DNA of 64,000 nt from Bacteroides luti (GTDB taxonomy: Bacteria > Bacteroidota > Bacteroidia > Bacteroidales > Bacteroidaceae), in contig NZ_FQTV01000019.1 in the NCBI RefSeq assembly GCF_900128905.1, positions 16,396 to 80,395 on the forward strand. Reading direction: 5' to 3'. Below, piece after piece: positions 52,149-61,801 of this stretch. The translations under genes and the position numbers were made by a program. The first letter of the stretch is position 1. Every line of letters begins with the position of its first letter. The notes below the pieces were generated by a model. It ran no database searches and had not been told where the DNA came from. It saw only the letters and a list, made by a program, of their open reading frames with translations.

Positions 52149-53726
52149 ATGAAATCAATATTTAAATTTAATATATCCAAAGGCCTCTTATCTGCAGCGA
52201 TGCTTTCTGCTGTGTTAGCGTCTTGTTCGGAAGATGTAATGGATAACATTAATAAAGATGCAAATCACACAACAAATGCTCCATCGAAATTTATTTTAGC
52301 TGATGTAATTACATCTACAGCTTTCAATAATGTTGGTGGCGATTTGAATACTTATTTTTCAGCATATGTTGAAAACGAAGTTGGTACATACAATCAATTA
52401 TATAATGCTGAAATTCGCCAAAATGAACCTTCTGCATCTTCTACATTTAATAATGTTTGGGGAAATATCTATTCTTCATTGAAGAATGCACGTATAGTTA
52501 TTAAAAAATGTTCCGAAGGTGGTGAACAAGAAGGCAATTATACTACTAAAGGTATGGCTGAAGTTATGGCTGCCTTAAATTCAGCCATATTAACTGATGC
52601 TTACGGTGATGTTCCTTACACTCAGGCTGCGCTTCCAGATTTGACTAATGGCAAACCTCAATATATGAACCCGGAAATTGATTCTCAGGAGAATGTATAT
52701 AAAACAATAATGCAGCTTCTTGATAATGCTATTGTTGATTTGCCACAAGGTGATAAAACAGCTCCAGGTAGTTTTGATTTGCTTTACAGTGGTGATAAAG
52801 CAAAATGGTTGAAATTAGCATATGGTTTGAAAGCTCGTTATACAATGCGTTTAATGAAACGTTCAACTAATGTAGCTGCTGATATGGCAAAGGTTATTGA
52901 ATATGTAGATAAATCTTTTGCTTCTGTTGATGACCAAGCTGCATTTGATCACTATAGTGCAAGTAATTTGAATCCATTATTTGACTTTCAGTGGAGCCGT
53001 GATGCAATTTCTGCAAGTCAAAGTATGTATGATAAGTTAGCAGCTCGTAAAGATCCACGTATTAGCCGAGTTTATTATAATCCAAGTTCATGGGCTCATT
53101 TAGTTCCAGGAAATGCTAAGTTTAGATTAGCACCAAATGGTACTCCTACAGAACGTCAGAACTATTATTCATATTCTGTTTATGTATATGCTCAATTAGC
53201 TCCAACAATGTTGATGAGTTATCATGAACTTTTGTTTTTGAAAGCTGAAGCACTTTGCCGCCTGAATAGAGCTAATGAAGCTGAAGGTGTGTTGAAGCAA
53301 GCTGTTGTTGCTGCAATTGCAAATACAGAGAAATCAGTTACTGCAGCAATGAATGCACCTACGGTCTTAGGTTATGGTGGCCTTCAGGATATTTCAGCTG
53401 ACGCTATTACAACCGCACAAGCTGAAACGTATTTTGAAACTAATGTAAAACCATTGTTTGCTGTTAATGCTTTGAAAGAAGTTATGAACCAAAAGTATAT
53501 TGCTCTTTGGGGTGCTTCTGGTGAGGCTACAGAATCATATAATGATATTCGTCGTATGAAAGCTTTGGGTGAAAACTATGTAACATTAGCTAATACTGGT
53601 AAATTCCCACTTCGTTGCCCTTATGGATCTGATGATACATTGGCTAATCCTAATGTGAAAAAAGCATATGGTGATGGTCAGTATGTATACACTGAGCCTG
53701 TATGGTGGGCTGGTGGAACAAGATAA
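52149..53726 (+). CDS. SusD-like lipoprotein (SusD-like_2/PF12771 type)
   Basis: 525 residues. The signal peptide has lipobox LASC (Cys about 26). The mature start SEDVMDNINKDANHTTNAPSKFILADVIT and the NSAILTDAYGDVPYTQAALPD segment (about 146-166) are characteristic of the SusD-like_2 family rather than classic SusD. C-terminal ALWGASGEATESYNDIRRMKALG near 456-478 and PLRCPYGSDDTLANPNV near 485-501. It lies 13 bases after its SusC and is followed by a strong terminator. Confidence 0.93.
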   Translation: MKSIFKFNISKGLLSAAMLSAVLASCSEDVMDNINKDANHTTNAPSKFILADVITSTAFNNVGGDLNTYFSAYVENEVGTYNQLYNAEIRQNEPSASSTFNNVWGNIYSSLKNARIVIKKCSEGGEQEGNYTTKGMAEVMAALNSAILTDAYGDVPYTQAALPDLTNGKPQYMNPEIDSQENVYKTIMQLLDNAIVDLPQGDKTAPGSFDLLYSGDKAKWLKLAYGLKARYTMRLMKRSTNVAADMAKVIEYVDKSFASVDDQAAFDHYSASNLNPLFDFQWSRDAISASQSMYDKLAARKDPRISRVYYNPSSWAHLVPGNAKFRLAPNGTPTERQNYYSYSVYVYAQLAPTMLMSYHELLFLKAEALCRLNRANEAEGVLKQAVVAAIANTEKSVTAAMNAPTVLGYGGLQDISADAITTAQAETYFETNVKPLFAVNALKEVMNQKYIALWGASGEATESYNDIRRMKALGENYVTLANTGKFPLRCPYGSDDTLANPNVKKAYGDGQYVYTEPVWWAGGTR

Positions 53727-53747
53727 AATCCTGAACATAATATAAAT

Positions 53748-53785
53748 AGAGAGAGATTGCCTTAAAGGTGATCTCTCTTTTTTTT
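53748..53785 (+). terminator. Terminator after the first tandem SusCD pair
   Basis: AGAGAGAT...GCC pairs with GGT...ATCTCTCT over about 14 positions with G-U pairs, followed by eight T. Confidence 0.9.
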
Positions 53786-53928
53786 ATGACTATTTACTTT
53801 TTAACAATTGAGATTTCTTCCTTTTAAATTATTCTATATTCCTGATAATCTTCTTTAATTACTCTTTCAAAAATAATATTTATTACTTATTATCTATAAA
53901 ATAATGATAGATGATATGTCTTGTAAAT

Positions 53929-53951
53929 GCTATATATAGTCTATATATAGC
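53929..53951. promoter_or_regulatory. Perfect 23-base palindrome upstream of the third SusC gene
   Basis: GCTATATATAG (53929-53939), one T, CTATATATAGC (53941-53951). It is about 290 bases before the TAACTTTG box of the downstream gene, in an otherwise featureless AT-rich gap (53786-54240). It could be an operator or only AT-rich chance. Confidence 0.5.
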
Positions 53952-54240
53952 TATTTTCTTGTTGTAACTACTCAATAATAATTTTGTCTATTTGCTGATG
54001 TTTATGTGTATTAGTTTCTTTATTATTATGACTTATATTTTGTGCATAAACAATCATATTGAAAGTAAAAATATCAAATAGTTGACATAATGAAAACTTG
54101 GAATGCTTTTATTGGTGTGTAAATTGATAGTATTTGTGACTAAAAATGTTATAAATGACATTATAAATGCAATTATGTATCAAAATGGAATAAATATTAG
54201 TATATTTAAGAGAAATCGTTTTTTATTTGCAAATTATTAA

Positions 54241-54248
54241 TAACTTTG
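54241..54248 (+). promoter_or_regulatory. -7 box of the 54305 SusC gene
   Basis: TAACTTTG fits TAnnTTTG. At the -33 position there is GTTT rather than TTTG. The downstream leader is similar to that of the 48938 gene. Confidence 0.55.
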
Positions 54249-54304
54249 CAAAATGTTAGAGTAAAGTAAGTGTAATTATGAAGTTTAACTTTATTAGTGA
54301 ATTT

Positions 54305-57300
54305 ATGAAAAGAAAATTAATGCTGTTATTGACATGCCTTTTTGTAGGTATTGGTCTAGTAACCGCCCAAAATCAAAAAGTAACAGGAGTTGTTATTTCA
54401 CAAGAGGATGGGCAACCTGTTGTTGGAGCTTCCATCTTAGTGAAGGGTACAACTGTTGGAACTATCAGTGATGTAGATGGTAATTTTACGCTGTTTAATG
54501 TTCCAAGTTCAGCAAAATCTTTAGTCGTTTCATTTATTGGAATGAAATCAGCAGAAGTTGCTATTAAACCAACTGTGAAAGTTGTTCTTGCATCTGATGC
54601 GCAAGTTGTTGATGAAGTCGTTGTAACGGCTTTAGGTATTTCTCGTCAAAAGAAAGCTTTGGGATATGCTGTCTCTGAGATTTCTGGAGATGAAATGTTG
54701 AAAGCTCGTGGTGGTGTAAGCAACCCGGTTAACTCATTGCAAGGTAAAATTGCCGGATTACAGATTCAAGGTGGATCTGGTTCTATGGGTGGTTCTTCTA
54801 AGATAATCATTCGTGGTGTAAAATCAATCTCTGGAAATAACCAGCCATTATTTGTAATTGATGGTGTGCCTATTGAAGGTACAGACTATAATAGTACAGA
54901 CACTCAAAGAGGTGCCGGTGGTTATGACTATGGTAACCTTGTTCAGGACCTTAACCCGGACGATATTGAGAATATCTCCGTATTGAAAGGCCCTAATGCT
55001 TCTGCTCTTTATGGTTCTCGTGCAACAAATGGTGTTGTTATGATTACTACAAAAAAAGGTAAGAAAGGTGATGGATATGGTGTTACATTCAATTCTGCTA
55101 TTGGTTTAGAGGTTGTGAATAAATTGCCGAAGATGCAAAAATTATATGGTGGTGGTTATGGATTCGATAATGTAACTATCAACGGAAAGAATTATTTGTA
55201 TCCGGATATGGCTACTGACGAAAGTTGGGGTGATAAATACGAAGGACAAACATTTGTTTCATGGCTTGATTTAGCAAAATGGGAAGATGGTGGAAAAGTT
55301 GGAAATCCAACAACTTCCAAATGGAATGCTCCTAAACATGATATCGATGATTTCTTCGAAACAGGTGTTTCGTTTACTAATAACATTGCAGTAAGTCAGG
55401 CAACAGATAGAGCGAATGCACGTATATCATATACAAATTCAGATCTTACAGGTTATATGCCTAACAGCTCTTTAACAAAGAATATTTTTAATGTTGCTGC
55501 TTCTACTATAAGTGCAGATAAACGTTTGGAAGTATTCACTAACGTTACTTACTTTAATTCAAGAGCAAAAGGACGTTCAGAAACTGGATACGGTGATAAC
55601 AATGTTATGCAGAAATTCATTCAATGGGGACACCGTGAACTTGATATGAAAGAATTGAAGAGTATGTATATGAACTCAATCGGACATCAGGTAACCTGGA
55701 ACCGTGCAGGATGGGATGATGCAACTCCAATGTACAGCAATAACCCATATTGGTCTCGTTATATGAATTATGAAAATGATTCACGTAACCGTATTTATGG
55801 TAACGTTGGAATGAGCTACAAAATTCTGGATAACTTAAAGTTCCAGTATAAAGCTAATGTTGATTTCTTTGTTGATAAGCAATATGAACGTAATGCAGTT
55901 TATTCTCAGGAACAATCTCGCTACTCTGAAATGTCTCGTCAACAGGTTGAAACCAACCATGAATTTATGTTGTCATACAATACTCGTTTTAAGAACGATT
56001 TCTCATTTGATGCCAACGTTGGTTCAAACTTTATGAATCGTAGATATGAGTATGTACATGGTGAGACAGATGGTGGATTAGCAATTCCTTTGTTCTATAA
56101 CTTAAAGAATTCTGTTAACCCTGCAAAATCAGACAACTATTTAAGGAAGAAATCTATTAGCTCTGTATTTGCGAATGCAACATTTGGATATAAGAGTACT
56201 TATTATTTAGATATGTCTTTGCGTAATGACTGGTCTTCAACATTACCAAATGGCAATAACTCTTATATGTATCCTTCAGTTACAGGTAGTTTTGTATTCT
56301 CTGAATTGTTGAAGGATAAAACTCCTTGGATAAGCTTTGGTAAATTGAGACTGGGTTATGCTCAGGTAGGTAATGATACTGATCCATATCAAGTAATAGA
56401 TACATATTCTCAATATACTAACATTACTTCAACTCCAGGGTACATCTTAAGTACTACTTTGAAGAATAGCAGTTTGAAACCTGAATCAACAAATTCTTAT
56501 GAAGCAGGTCTTGAAATGTCTTTCTTGAATAATCGTTTAGGCTTTGAAGCAACAGTATATTCAAGTGAAACCAAAAATCAGATTATTCCTTTATCGATAA
56601 CTGGTACATCTGGATATAATTACAAAGTTGTAAACTCTGGTTTGATGAGTAATAAAGGTATCGAGTTATCACTTCATGGAACTCCTGTGAAAACTGCTAA
56701 TTTCTCTTGGGAATCATCTCTTGCTTTGGCATCTAATAAAAACAAAGTAAAGAAATTAGTTGATGGAGTAACATACTATAAATTAGCTAGTGCTCCTTTC
56801 AAAGTTGAAATTGGTGCCATTGAAGGAAAAGAATACGGAGTTATTATGGGTACAGACTTTGTATATGATGACAAAGGAAATAAGGTGATCAATGCAGACG
56901 GAACTTATGCTTCTACTTCAGGTAACCAGAATATTGGAAAAGTTTATCCAGACTTCACAGGTGGTTGGACTAATACATTCCATTACAAGAATTTTGATTT
57001 AAGTGTATTGCTTGATTTCTCAAAGGGTGGTCATTTCTTCTCTACTTCTTATATGTGGGGTATGTATTCTGGTATGCTTGAGGAAACAGCTGCTTTAAAT
57101 GAAAAAGGCGTAAATATCCGTGAGTCAATCGATAAAAACGGAGGTGTATTACTAAAAGGTGTATTGGCTGATGGATCAGTAAACACAAATAGAATTGATG
57201 CAGAAACTTATGGAGTTCAATGCTATACAGGTCCGGCTGCACAAGATGTATTCAAATCTGATTATTTGAAATTACGTGAAATAAACATTGGTTATACAGT

Positions 57301-57496
57301 TCCTTTGAAGAAGTCATATTTTATCAAATCATTCCGCGTTGCAGCTTACGGACGTAACTTGGCTGTTTGGGGACCAGATGTTAAACACTTTGATCCGGAA
57401 GCAGCTGTTACAAGCTCTGGTAATATTCAAGGGGTAGAAGGTGGTGCTTTGCCTTCAGTCGCTAACTACGGTTTGAATTTTAGTCTGAAATTTTAA
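54305..57496 (+). CDS. SusC/RagA-family TonB-linked transporter (third of three related)
   Basis: 1063 residues from the ATG at 54305. Another ATG nine codons upstream (54278) is possible but would weaken the signal peptide. Signal peptide about 1-21, carboxypeptidase-regulatory-like domain (VTGVVISQEDGQPVVGAS), DEVVVTALGISRQKKALGYAVSEI near 106-129, plug to about 250 (ALYGSRATNGVVMITTKKGKK), barrel ending YGLNFSLKF. Same subtype as the 48938 gene. The two diverge strongly in the barrel, so they probably handle different ligands. Downstream SusD partner after 12 bases. Confidence 0.96.
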   Translation: MKRKLMLLLTCLFVGIGLVTAQNQKVTGVVISQEDGQPVVGASILVKGTTVGTISDVDGNFTLFNVPSSAKSLVVSFIGMKSAEVAIKPTVKVVLASDAQVVDEVVVTALGISRQKKALGYAVSEISGDEMLKARGGVSNPVNSLQGKIAGLQIQGGSGSMGGSSKIIIRGVKSISGNNQPLFVIDGVPIEGTDYNSTDTQRGAGGYDYGNLVQDLNPDDIENISVLKGPNASALYGSRATNGVVMITTKKGKKGDGYGVTFNSAIGLEVVNKLPKMQKLYGGGYGFDNVTINGKNYLYPDMATDESWGDKYEGQTFVSWLDLAKWEDGGKVGNPTTSKWNAPKHDIDDFFETGVSFTNNIAVSQATDRANARISYTNSDLTGYMPNSSLTKNIFNVAASTISADKRLEVFTNVTYFNSRAKGRSETGYGDNNVMQKFIQWGHRELDMKELKSMYMNSIGHQVTWNRAGWDDATPMYSNNPYWSRYMNYENDSRNRIYGNVGMSYKILDNLKFQYKANVDFFVDKQYERNAVYSQEQSRYSEMSRQQVETNHEFMLSYNTRFKNDFSFDANVGSNFMNRRYEYVHGETDGGLAIPLFYNLKNSVNPAKSDNYLRKKSISSVFANATFGYKSTYYLDMSLRNDWSSTLPNGNNSYMYPSVTGSFVFSELLKDKTPWISFGKLRLGYAQVGNDTDPYQVIDTYSQYTNITSTPGYILSTTLKNSSLKPESTNSYEAGLEMSFLNNRLGFEATVYSSETKNQIIPLSITGTSGYNYKVVNSGLMSNKGIELSLHGTPVKTANFSWESSLALASNKNKVKKLVDGVTYYKLASAPFKVEIGAIEGKEYGVIMGTDFVYDDKGNKVINADGTYASTSGNQNIGKVYPDFTGGWTNTFHYKNFDLSVLLDFSKGGHFFSTSYMWGMYSGMLEETAALNEKGVNIRESIDKNGGVLLKGVLADGSVNTNRIDAETYGVQCYTGPAAQDVFKSDYLKLREINIGYTVPLKKSYFIKSFRVAAYGRNLAVWGPDVKHFDPEAAVTSSGNIQGVEGGALPSVANYGLNFSLKF

Positions 57497-57508
57497 TAGA
57501 AGTAGATT

Positions 57509-59086
57509 ATGAAAAAAATATTATATTTATTCTTGATCCTTAGCTTATCAATTGGGGCGGTATCTTGCCAAAAAATGGAAAGCGTCAATACGGATCCTAA
57601 TAACCCAGTGGACGTGCCATCAAACATGATCATGGCTGGTACAGAGAAAAAGATAATGGATTATGTATACGATAACTGGTTTAGTGGCCGTCAATGTTTG
57701 GTTTATAGCCAATACTGGGCTCAGAGAAACTATACAGAAGAAGATCGTTATCAGATTCGTGAAAGTGTGAACAATAACTATTTCAACCAATTGTACACAT
57801 GTCAGGCTAACTTAAATAAAGTAATCAGCCTAAATACTGATGCAGCAACAGCTCCTACAATGGCATCTTACGGTAACAATAATAATCAGATTGCTGCTGC
57901 AAGAATTCTTAAGGTTTGGCTTTATCAGGTAATGACAGATACTTGGGGAGCAATACCATATTCAGAAGCTTCAAAGCTAAATGAAGGTGTTTACTATCCT
58001 AAGTATGATGGTCAGAAAGATATTTATACAGACTTGATTAAGGAATTAACTGAAGCTGTTGCTATGATTGATGAAAGCGATGTTGCTTTCAATGGTGGTG
58101 ATCGTATTTTTGATGGCGATGCTTCAAAATGGAAGAAATTTGCAAATTCATTAAAATGTCGTTTAGCTATCCATGTTTCTAAAGTTGATTCAAACTGGAA
58201 GAAATACATTGCTGAAGCTTTGACTAGTGGAGTATTTACTAGCAATGCAGACAATGCAGTATATAAATATTCAACTACAGCTCCAGAGCAATGTCAGTTC
58301 TATCGTGGATATTTTGAAGATAGCAGAAATGACTTTACTATTGCTAAGCCTTTCGCTGATATTCTAAAAGGACAGGCTGATACTCTTAATGCAAAAACTC
58401 ACCCTTGGGCTGGTGTACAGGATCCTCGTTTGCCTATTTATACTACACCTCGTAACGGTCAGTATTTTGGTATGCCTTATGGTATTCCTAGTAGCTCTGT
58501 TAAATCGGCAATGCGTAATGCTGCTCCAAGCTGGTATGCAAATCCACCATTATGTATTAGTGCAGATTTCTCAGTTCCATTGATGACTTATGCAGAACTT
58601 CAGTTCATTCTTTCAGAATACAAAGGATTCTCTGCTGCTGAATATGAAGCTGGTGTACGTGCATCTATTCAATATTGGAGTGGTTTGAATGGTACAACGG
58701 TTGATGCTGCAACATTGGAATCATATATTTCTGCTGTAACAGGAACTGTAAATGCTGAAACTGTAGCACTTCAAAAGTATATTGATCTTTATATGAACGG
58801 TACAGAAGCATGGACTGAATATCGTCGTACAGGTTATCCTACTCAGATATTGAAACCAGGAGAGTATTCTTATGTATCAGGTGGCACAAAACTTCAGTTC
58901 ACAACATTGTCGGAAACTAAAGGTGATATTATTTCACGCGTGAAGTATCCTACAAATGAAAGTACACTGAATAAAACAAGCTTTGATGCAGCAGTAGCTA
59001 ATCTGCAGGATAAAACAAATAACTATTATTCAAAAATGTTCTGGGATGTTCGTACAACAGCTACCCCACATCCTGCAAATAAGTAA
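57509..59086 (+). CDS. SusD-like lipoprotein (SusD-like_2/PF12771 type)
   Basis: 525 residues. The lipobox is AVSC (Cys 20). The start QKMESVNTDPNNPVDVPSNMIMAGTEKKI and the LKVWLYQVMTDTWGAIPYSEASKL segment (about 133-156) are typical of SusD-like_2. C-terminal ALQKYIDLYMNGTEAWTEYRRTGYP near 422-446. Same length as the 52149 protein but clearly divergent in sequence. It forms the third pair with the preceding SusC and is closed by a terminator. Confidence 0.93.
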   Translation: MKKILYLFLILSLSIGAVSCQKMESVNTDPNNPVDVPSNMIMAGTEKKIMDYVYDNWFSGRQCLVYSQYWAQRNYTEEDRYQIRESVNNNYFNQLYTCQANLNKVISLNTDAATAPTMASYGNNNNQIAAARILKVWLYQVMTDTWGAIPYSEASKLNEGVYYPKYDGQKDIYTDLIKELTEAVAMIDESDVAFNGGDRIFDGDASKWKKFANSLKCRLAIHVSKVDSNWKKYIAEALTSGVFTSNADNAVYKYSTTAPEQCQFYRGYFEDSRNDFTIAKPFADILKGQADTLNAKTHPWAGVQDPRLPIYTTPRNGQYFGMPYGIPSSSVKSAMRNAAPSWYANPPLCISADFSVPLMTYAELQFILSEYKGFSAAEYEAGVRASIQYWSGLNGTTVDAATLESYISAVTGTVNAETVALQKYIDLYMNGTEAWTEYRRTGYPTQILKPGEYSYVSGGTKLQFTTLSETKGDIISRVKYPTNESTLNKTSFDAAVANLQDKTNNYYSKMFWDVRTTATPHPANK

Positions 59087-59134
59087 TTGAATAGATAGTA
59101 AAACTGTCTATTAGTTTTGACTTTACATAAATAT

Positions 59135-59170
59135 AAAAGAGATTATCTGTGATAGATAATCTCTTTTTTT
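59135..59170 (+). terminator. Terminator after the last SusCD pair
   Basis: Perfect 14-base arms (59135-59148 and 59154-59167) around a 5-base loop, ending in nine T. The gene on the other side (59224) is convergent, so it may serve both. Confidence 0.9.
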
Positions 59171-59223
59171 TATGAATACATTTCAGGTGACAGGCATTTT
59201 TTGCCTGCAAAGAGATGTTGTTA

Positions 59224-60435
59224 TTAAAGTCCTTTTTCGAAGTTTTCTATTTCCATGATAATCTGTTTGCAGAATTCTACCGTCCTAATATTATCATCTC
59301 CTTCTATTTGAGTATTTATAAGTAATACTTTGCCTACTCTTGTATTTGGATCGAATGAAATAAATGAAGTTACACCGGGATCGCTTCCGTTGTGAGATAG
59401 TTTACCTTTTCTGTTGTATGCCCAAAAAATAGCTCTGTTTGGTTCTGATGGACTCATTTCTGCTGGCATATTGTTATCATTATATTGTTTCTCGAAAAGC
59501 TTTTTAAATGATTCCGTGGTAAGTAAGTCCGAGTTGTTGGAATATCCTTTTATCATTATTCTCAGATACTTTAGTAAATCGCTGACAGAGCTTTTCAGAC
59601 TACCATCCGGATAAGTTATACATGAATAAGATTTCAGGCTCTTATCTTTGTTTAGAAGTTCTTTGTAAATGGGCAATGATTGTTTGTTAACCTCGTAAAG
59701 TAAAGCATAATTTGAACCATTCTTCTCGTTGTAAAACCATGAAGTATTGCTCATCTTCATTGGCGTAAATATGTATTTATCTGTAAACTCATAAAAAGGA
59801 ATTCCAGCCTTGGTCTCAATCAGGTAGGCTGCCAGCGAACTTGCAATATTACTATATTTGTATTCTTTGCCTGCTTCGGAGTTTCCGAAATTAGCTTTTG
59901 AGTAATATTTTCCTCCTTCCAAATAATAATTCTCCAAAAATGTTTTTAGCTCCATCGATGGCTTAGTTCCTAAACAATATGCTTTAATATATGTTGTATC
60001 ATTGTCAATTAAGCCTGATGTATGAGTTGCAAGATCTTTGATTCTTATTTTGTCCTTTGGATAATTGGGATTAGTAATCTTAAAAGGCAGTATTTCGTTT
60101 ATATCTGTTTCGAGAGTAAAATAGCCAAGATCTACAGCCTTCATTAATGCAAATCCGATGAAGGTTTTACTAACAGATGCTATTGGCTGAATAGTTTCCG
60201 GGGTATATGGCAGCCTTTTTTTCTTATCGGCAAATCCATATCCTTCAGAAAAGATAACCGAATCATTTTTAATAATTCCGACAGCAAATCCGGGTAGATT
60301 TGATTTCTTCTGTATAGCTGTAAGATTAGTATTTAGCTGATGACTGTTAATCTGAGAAAAGCTATTCATTGTAACACTTAAAAAAGCGAGAGTGATTCCA
60401 ACTGTTTGATTCCTTACGAAAGAAAAAGTATTCAT
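59224..60435 (-). CDS. Serine hydrolase of the beta-lactamase / class C PBP family
   Basis: A 403-residue secreted serine hydrolase. The ATG at 60435 (MNTFSFVRNQTVGITLAFLSV) gives a signal peptide of about 27 residues. The frame remains open for 149 codons further, but that part is antisense to hflX and is not real. Catalytic motifs: SxxK as S87-V-S-K90 in PIASVSKTFIG, YxN as YSN in YKYSNIASS near 196-204, and HNG in LSHNGSDPGV (the KTG-equivalent) near 354-363. ATHTSGLIDND is also typical of the family. It may be an esterase, D-amino-acid peptidase or beta-lactamase-like enzyme; substrate unknown. It converges on the SusCD block and is divergent from hflX. Confidence 0.9.
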   Translation of the reverse strand: MNTFSFVRNQTVGITLAFLSVTMNSFSQINSHQLNTNLTAIQKKSNLPGFAVGIIKNDSVIFSEGYGFADKKKRLPYTPETIQPIASVSKTFIGFALMKAVDLGYFTLETDINEILPFKITNPNYPKDKIRIKDLATHTSGLIDNDTTYIKAYCLGTKPSMELKTFLENYYLEGGKYYSKANFGNSEAGKEYKYSNIASSLAAYLIETKAGIPFYEFTDKYIFTPMKMSNTSWFYNEKNGSNYALLYEVNKQSLPIYKELLNKDKSLKSYSCITYPDGSLKSSVSDLLKYLRIMIKGYSNNSDLLTTESFKKLFEKQYNDNNMPAEMSPSEPNRAIFWAYNRKGKLSHNGSDPGVTSFISFDPNTRVGKVLLINTQIEGDDNIRTVEFCKQIIMEIENFEKGL

Positions 60436-60463
60436 AAAACTAAAATTTAGTGTCAATAAAAAA

Positions 60464-60501
60464 CAAATGTACAGGTTTTTCACATAGAATATGTATATTT
60501 G
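60464..60501. promoter_or_regulatory. Divergent -7 boxes for the serine hydrolase and hflX
   Basis: TACATTTG on the minus strand (complement of 60464-60471) and TATATTTG on the plus strand (60494-60501), both TAnnTTTG. Neither has a clear TTTG at the right distance. The whole intergenic gap is 88 bases. Confidence 0.5.
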
Positions 60502-60523
60502 CGCACATTTATAAATAAATAAG

Positions 60524-61771
60524 ATGAAAGAATTTGTTATTTCCGAAGCGCAAACAGAGAAGGCTGTTTTGGTTGCTCTGATCACCCAGACACAGGATGA
60601 GAGAAAAACGAATGAATACCTTGAGGAACTTGCTTTTCTTGCCGAGACGGCAGGGGCGGAAGTGGTGCGTAAATTTACGCAAAGACTGGATACTGCAAAC
60701 TCTGTAACCTTTGTGGGAAAGGGGAAATTGCAGGAAATAAAAGAGTATATTACCGAAAATGAAGAAATAGGGATGGTCATCTTTGACGATGAACTGTCTG
60801 CGAAACAACTTCGTAATATTGAAGCAGAACTGCAAGTGAAGATACTGGACCGTACTTCACTGATTCTTGATATATTTGCCATGCGTGCTCAAACAGCAAA
60901 TGCTAAGACGCAGGTTGAGTTGGCACAGTACAAATACATGTTGCCACGATTAACTCGCTTATGGACTCACTTAGAACGACAGAGTGGTAGCTCCGGTGGT
61001 GGTAAGGGTGGTTCTGTGGGACTTCGTGGACCGGGTGAAACACAGCTCGAAATGGATAAGCGTATTATCCTTAACAGAATGTCTCTCTTGAAGCAACAAC
61101 TTGTTGATATAGACAGACAGAAAGCTACTCAAAGAAAGAATCGTGGAAGGATGATCCGTGTGGCATTGGTTGGATATACAAACGTAGGAAAATCAACGTT
61201 AATGAATTTGATGGCCAAGAGTGAGGTCTTTGCTGAGAATAAGCTTTTTGCCACACTCGATACTACTGTACGTAAGGTGATTATTAATAATCTTCCTTTC
61301 CTGTTGTCGGATACCGTTGGGTTTATACGCAAATTGCCAACAGATTTGGTTGACTCCTTTAAATCAACATTGGATGAAGTTAGAGAAGCCGACTTGTTAG
61401 TGCATGTTGTTGATATCTCTCACCCGGGATTTGAAGAGCAGATTGAAGTGGTAAGCAAAACTCTCAATGACATTGGCGGAGGCGGAAAGCCTTGTATTCT
61501 TGTCTTTAATAAGGTCGATGCGTATACTTATATAAAGAAAGAAGAGGATGATCTTACTCCTAAGACAAAAGAGAATAGAACTCTTTACGAACTGGAAAGT
61601 ACATGGATGGCTAAACTCAATAAGAACTGTATTTTTATCTCTGCCCGTGAGAAAGAGAATATTGATGAGTTGAAAGATTTGTTGTATGAAAAGGTTAAGG
61701 AACTGCATGTGCAGAGATTTCCTTATAATGATTTCCTTTTCCAGATGTACGACGAAGAATCGGACGAATAA
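60524..61771 (+). CDS. hflX: Ribosome-associated GTPase HflX
   Basis: A cytoplasmic GTPase that splits stalled or heat-damaged ribosomes. 415 residues. The N-terminal HflX domain (about 1-185) has the glycine-rich GSSGGGKGGSVGLRGPGETQLEMDKR segment. G1 is GYTNVGKST near 216-224, G3 is DTVGFIRKLP near 262-271, and G4 is NKVD near 328-331, followed by a C-terminal SAREKENIDELKDLL. The first gene of a likely two-gene unit with the DUF4954 gene 30 bases downstream. Confidence 0.96.
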   Translation: MKEFVISEAQTEKAVLVALITQTQDERKTNEYLEELAFLAETAGAEVVRKFTQRLDTANSVTFVGKGKLQEIKEYITENEEIGMVIFDDELSAKQLRNIEAELQVKILDRTSLILDIFAMRAQTANAKTQVELAQYKYMLPRLTRLWTHLERQSGSSGGGKGGSVGLRGPGETQLEMDKRIILNRMSLLKQQLVDIDRQKATQRKNRGRMIRVALVGYTNVGKSTLMNLMAKSEVFAENKLFATLDTTVRKVIINNLPFLLSDTVGFIRKLPTDLVDSFKSTLDEVREADLLVHVVDISHPGFEEQIEVVSKTLNDIGGGGKPCILVFNKVDAYTYIKKEEDDLTPKTKENRTLYELESTWMAKLNKNCIFISAREKENIDELKDLLYEKVKELHVQRFPYNDFLFQMYDEESDE

Positions 61772-61801
61772 GCGAATTTAAAATACAATCTAAATAAATT
61801 T

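Noticed and set aside
36985..57496. Phase-variable invertible promoters before the SusC genes
   Set aside because: No paired inverted repeats flanking a promoter and no invertase gene were seen near the three genes.
59224..60882. Open frame of 552 codons covering the serine hydrolase and extending upstream
   Set aside because: The first 149 codons are antisense to hflX and lack a signal peptide at the start. The ATG at 60435 gives a normal secreted enzyme.
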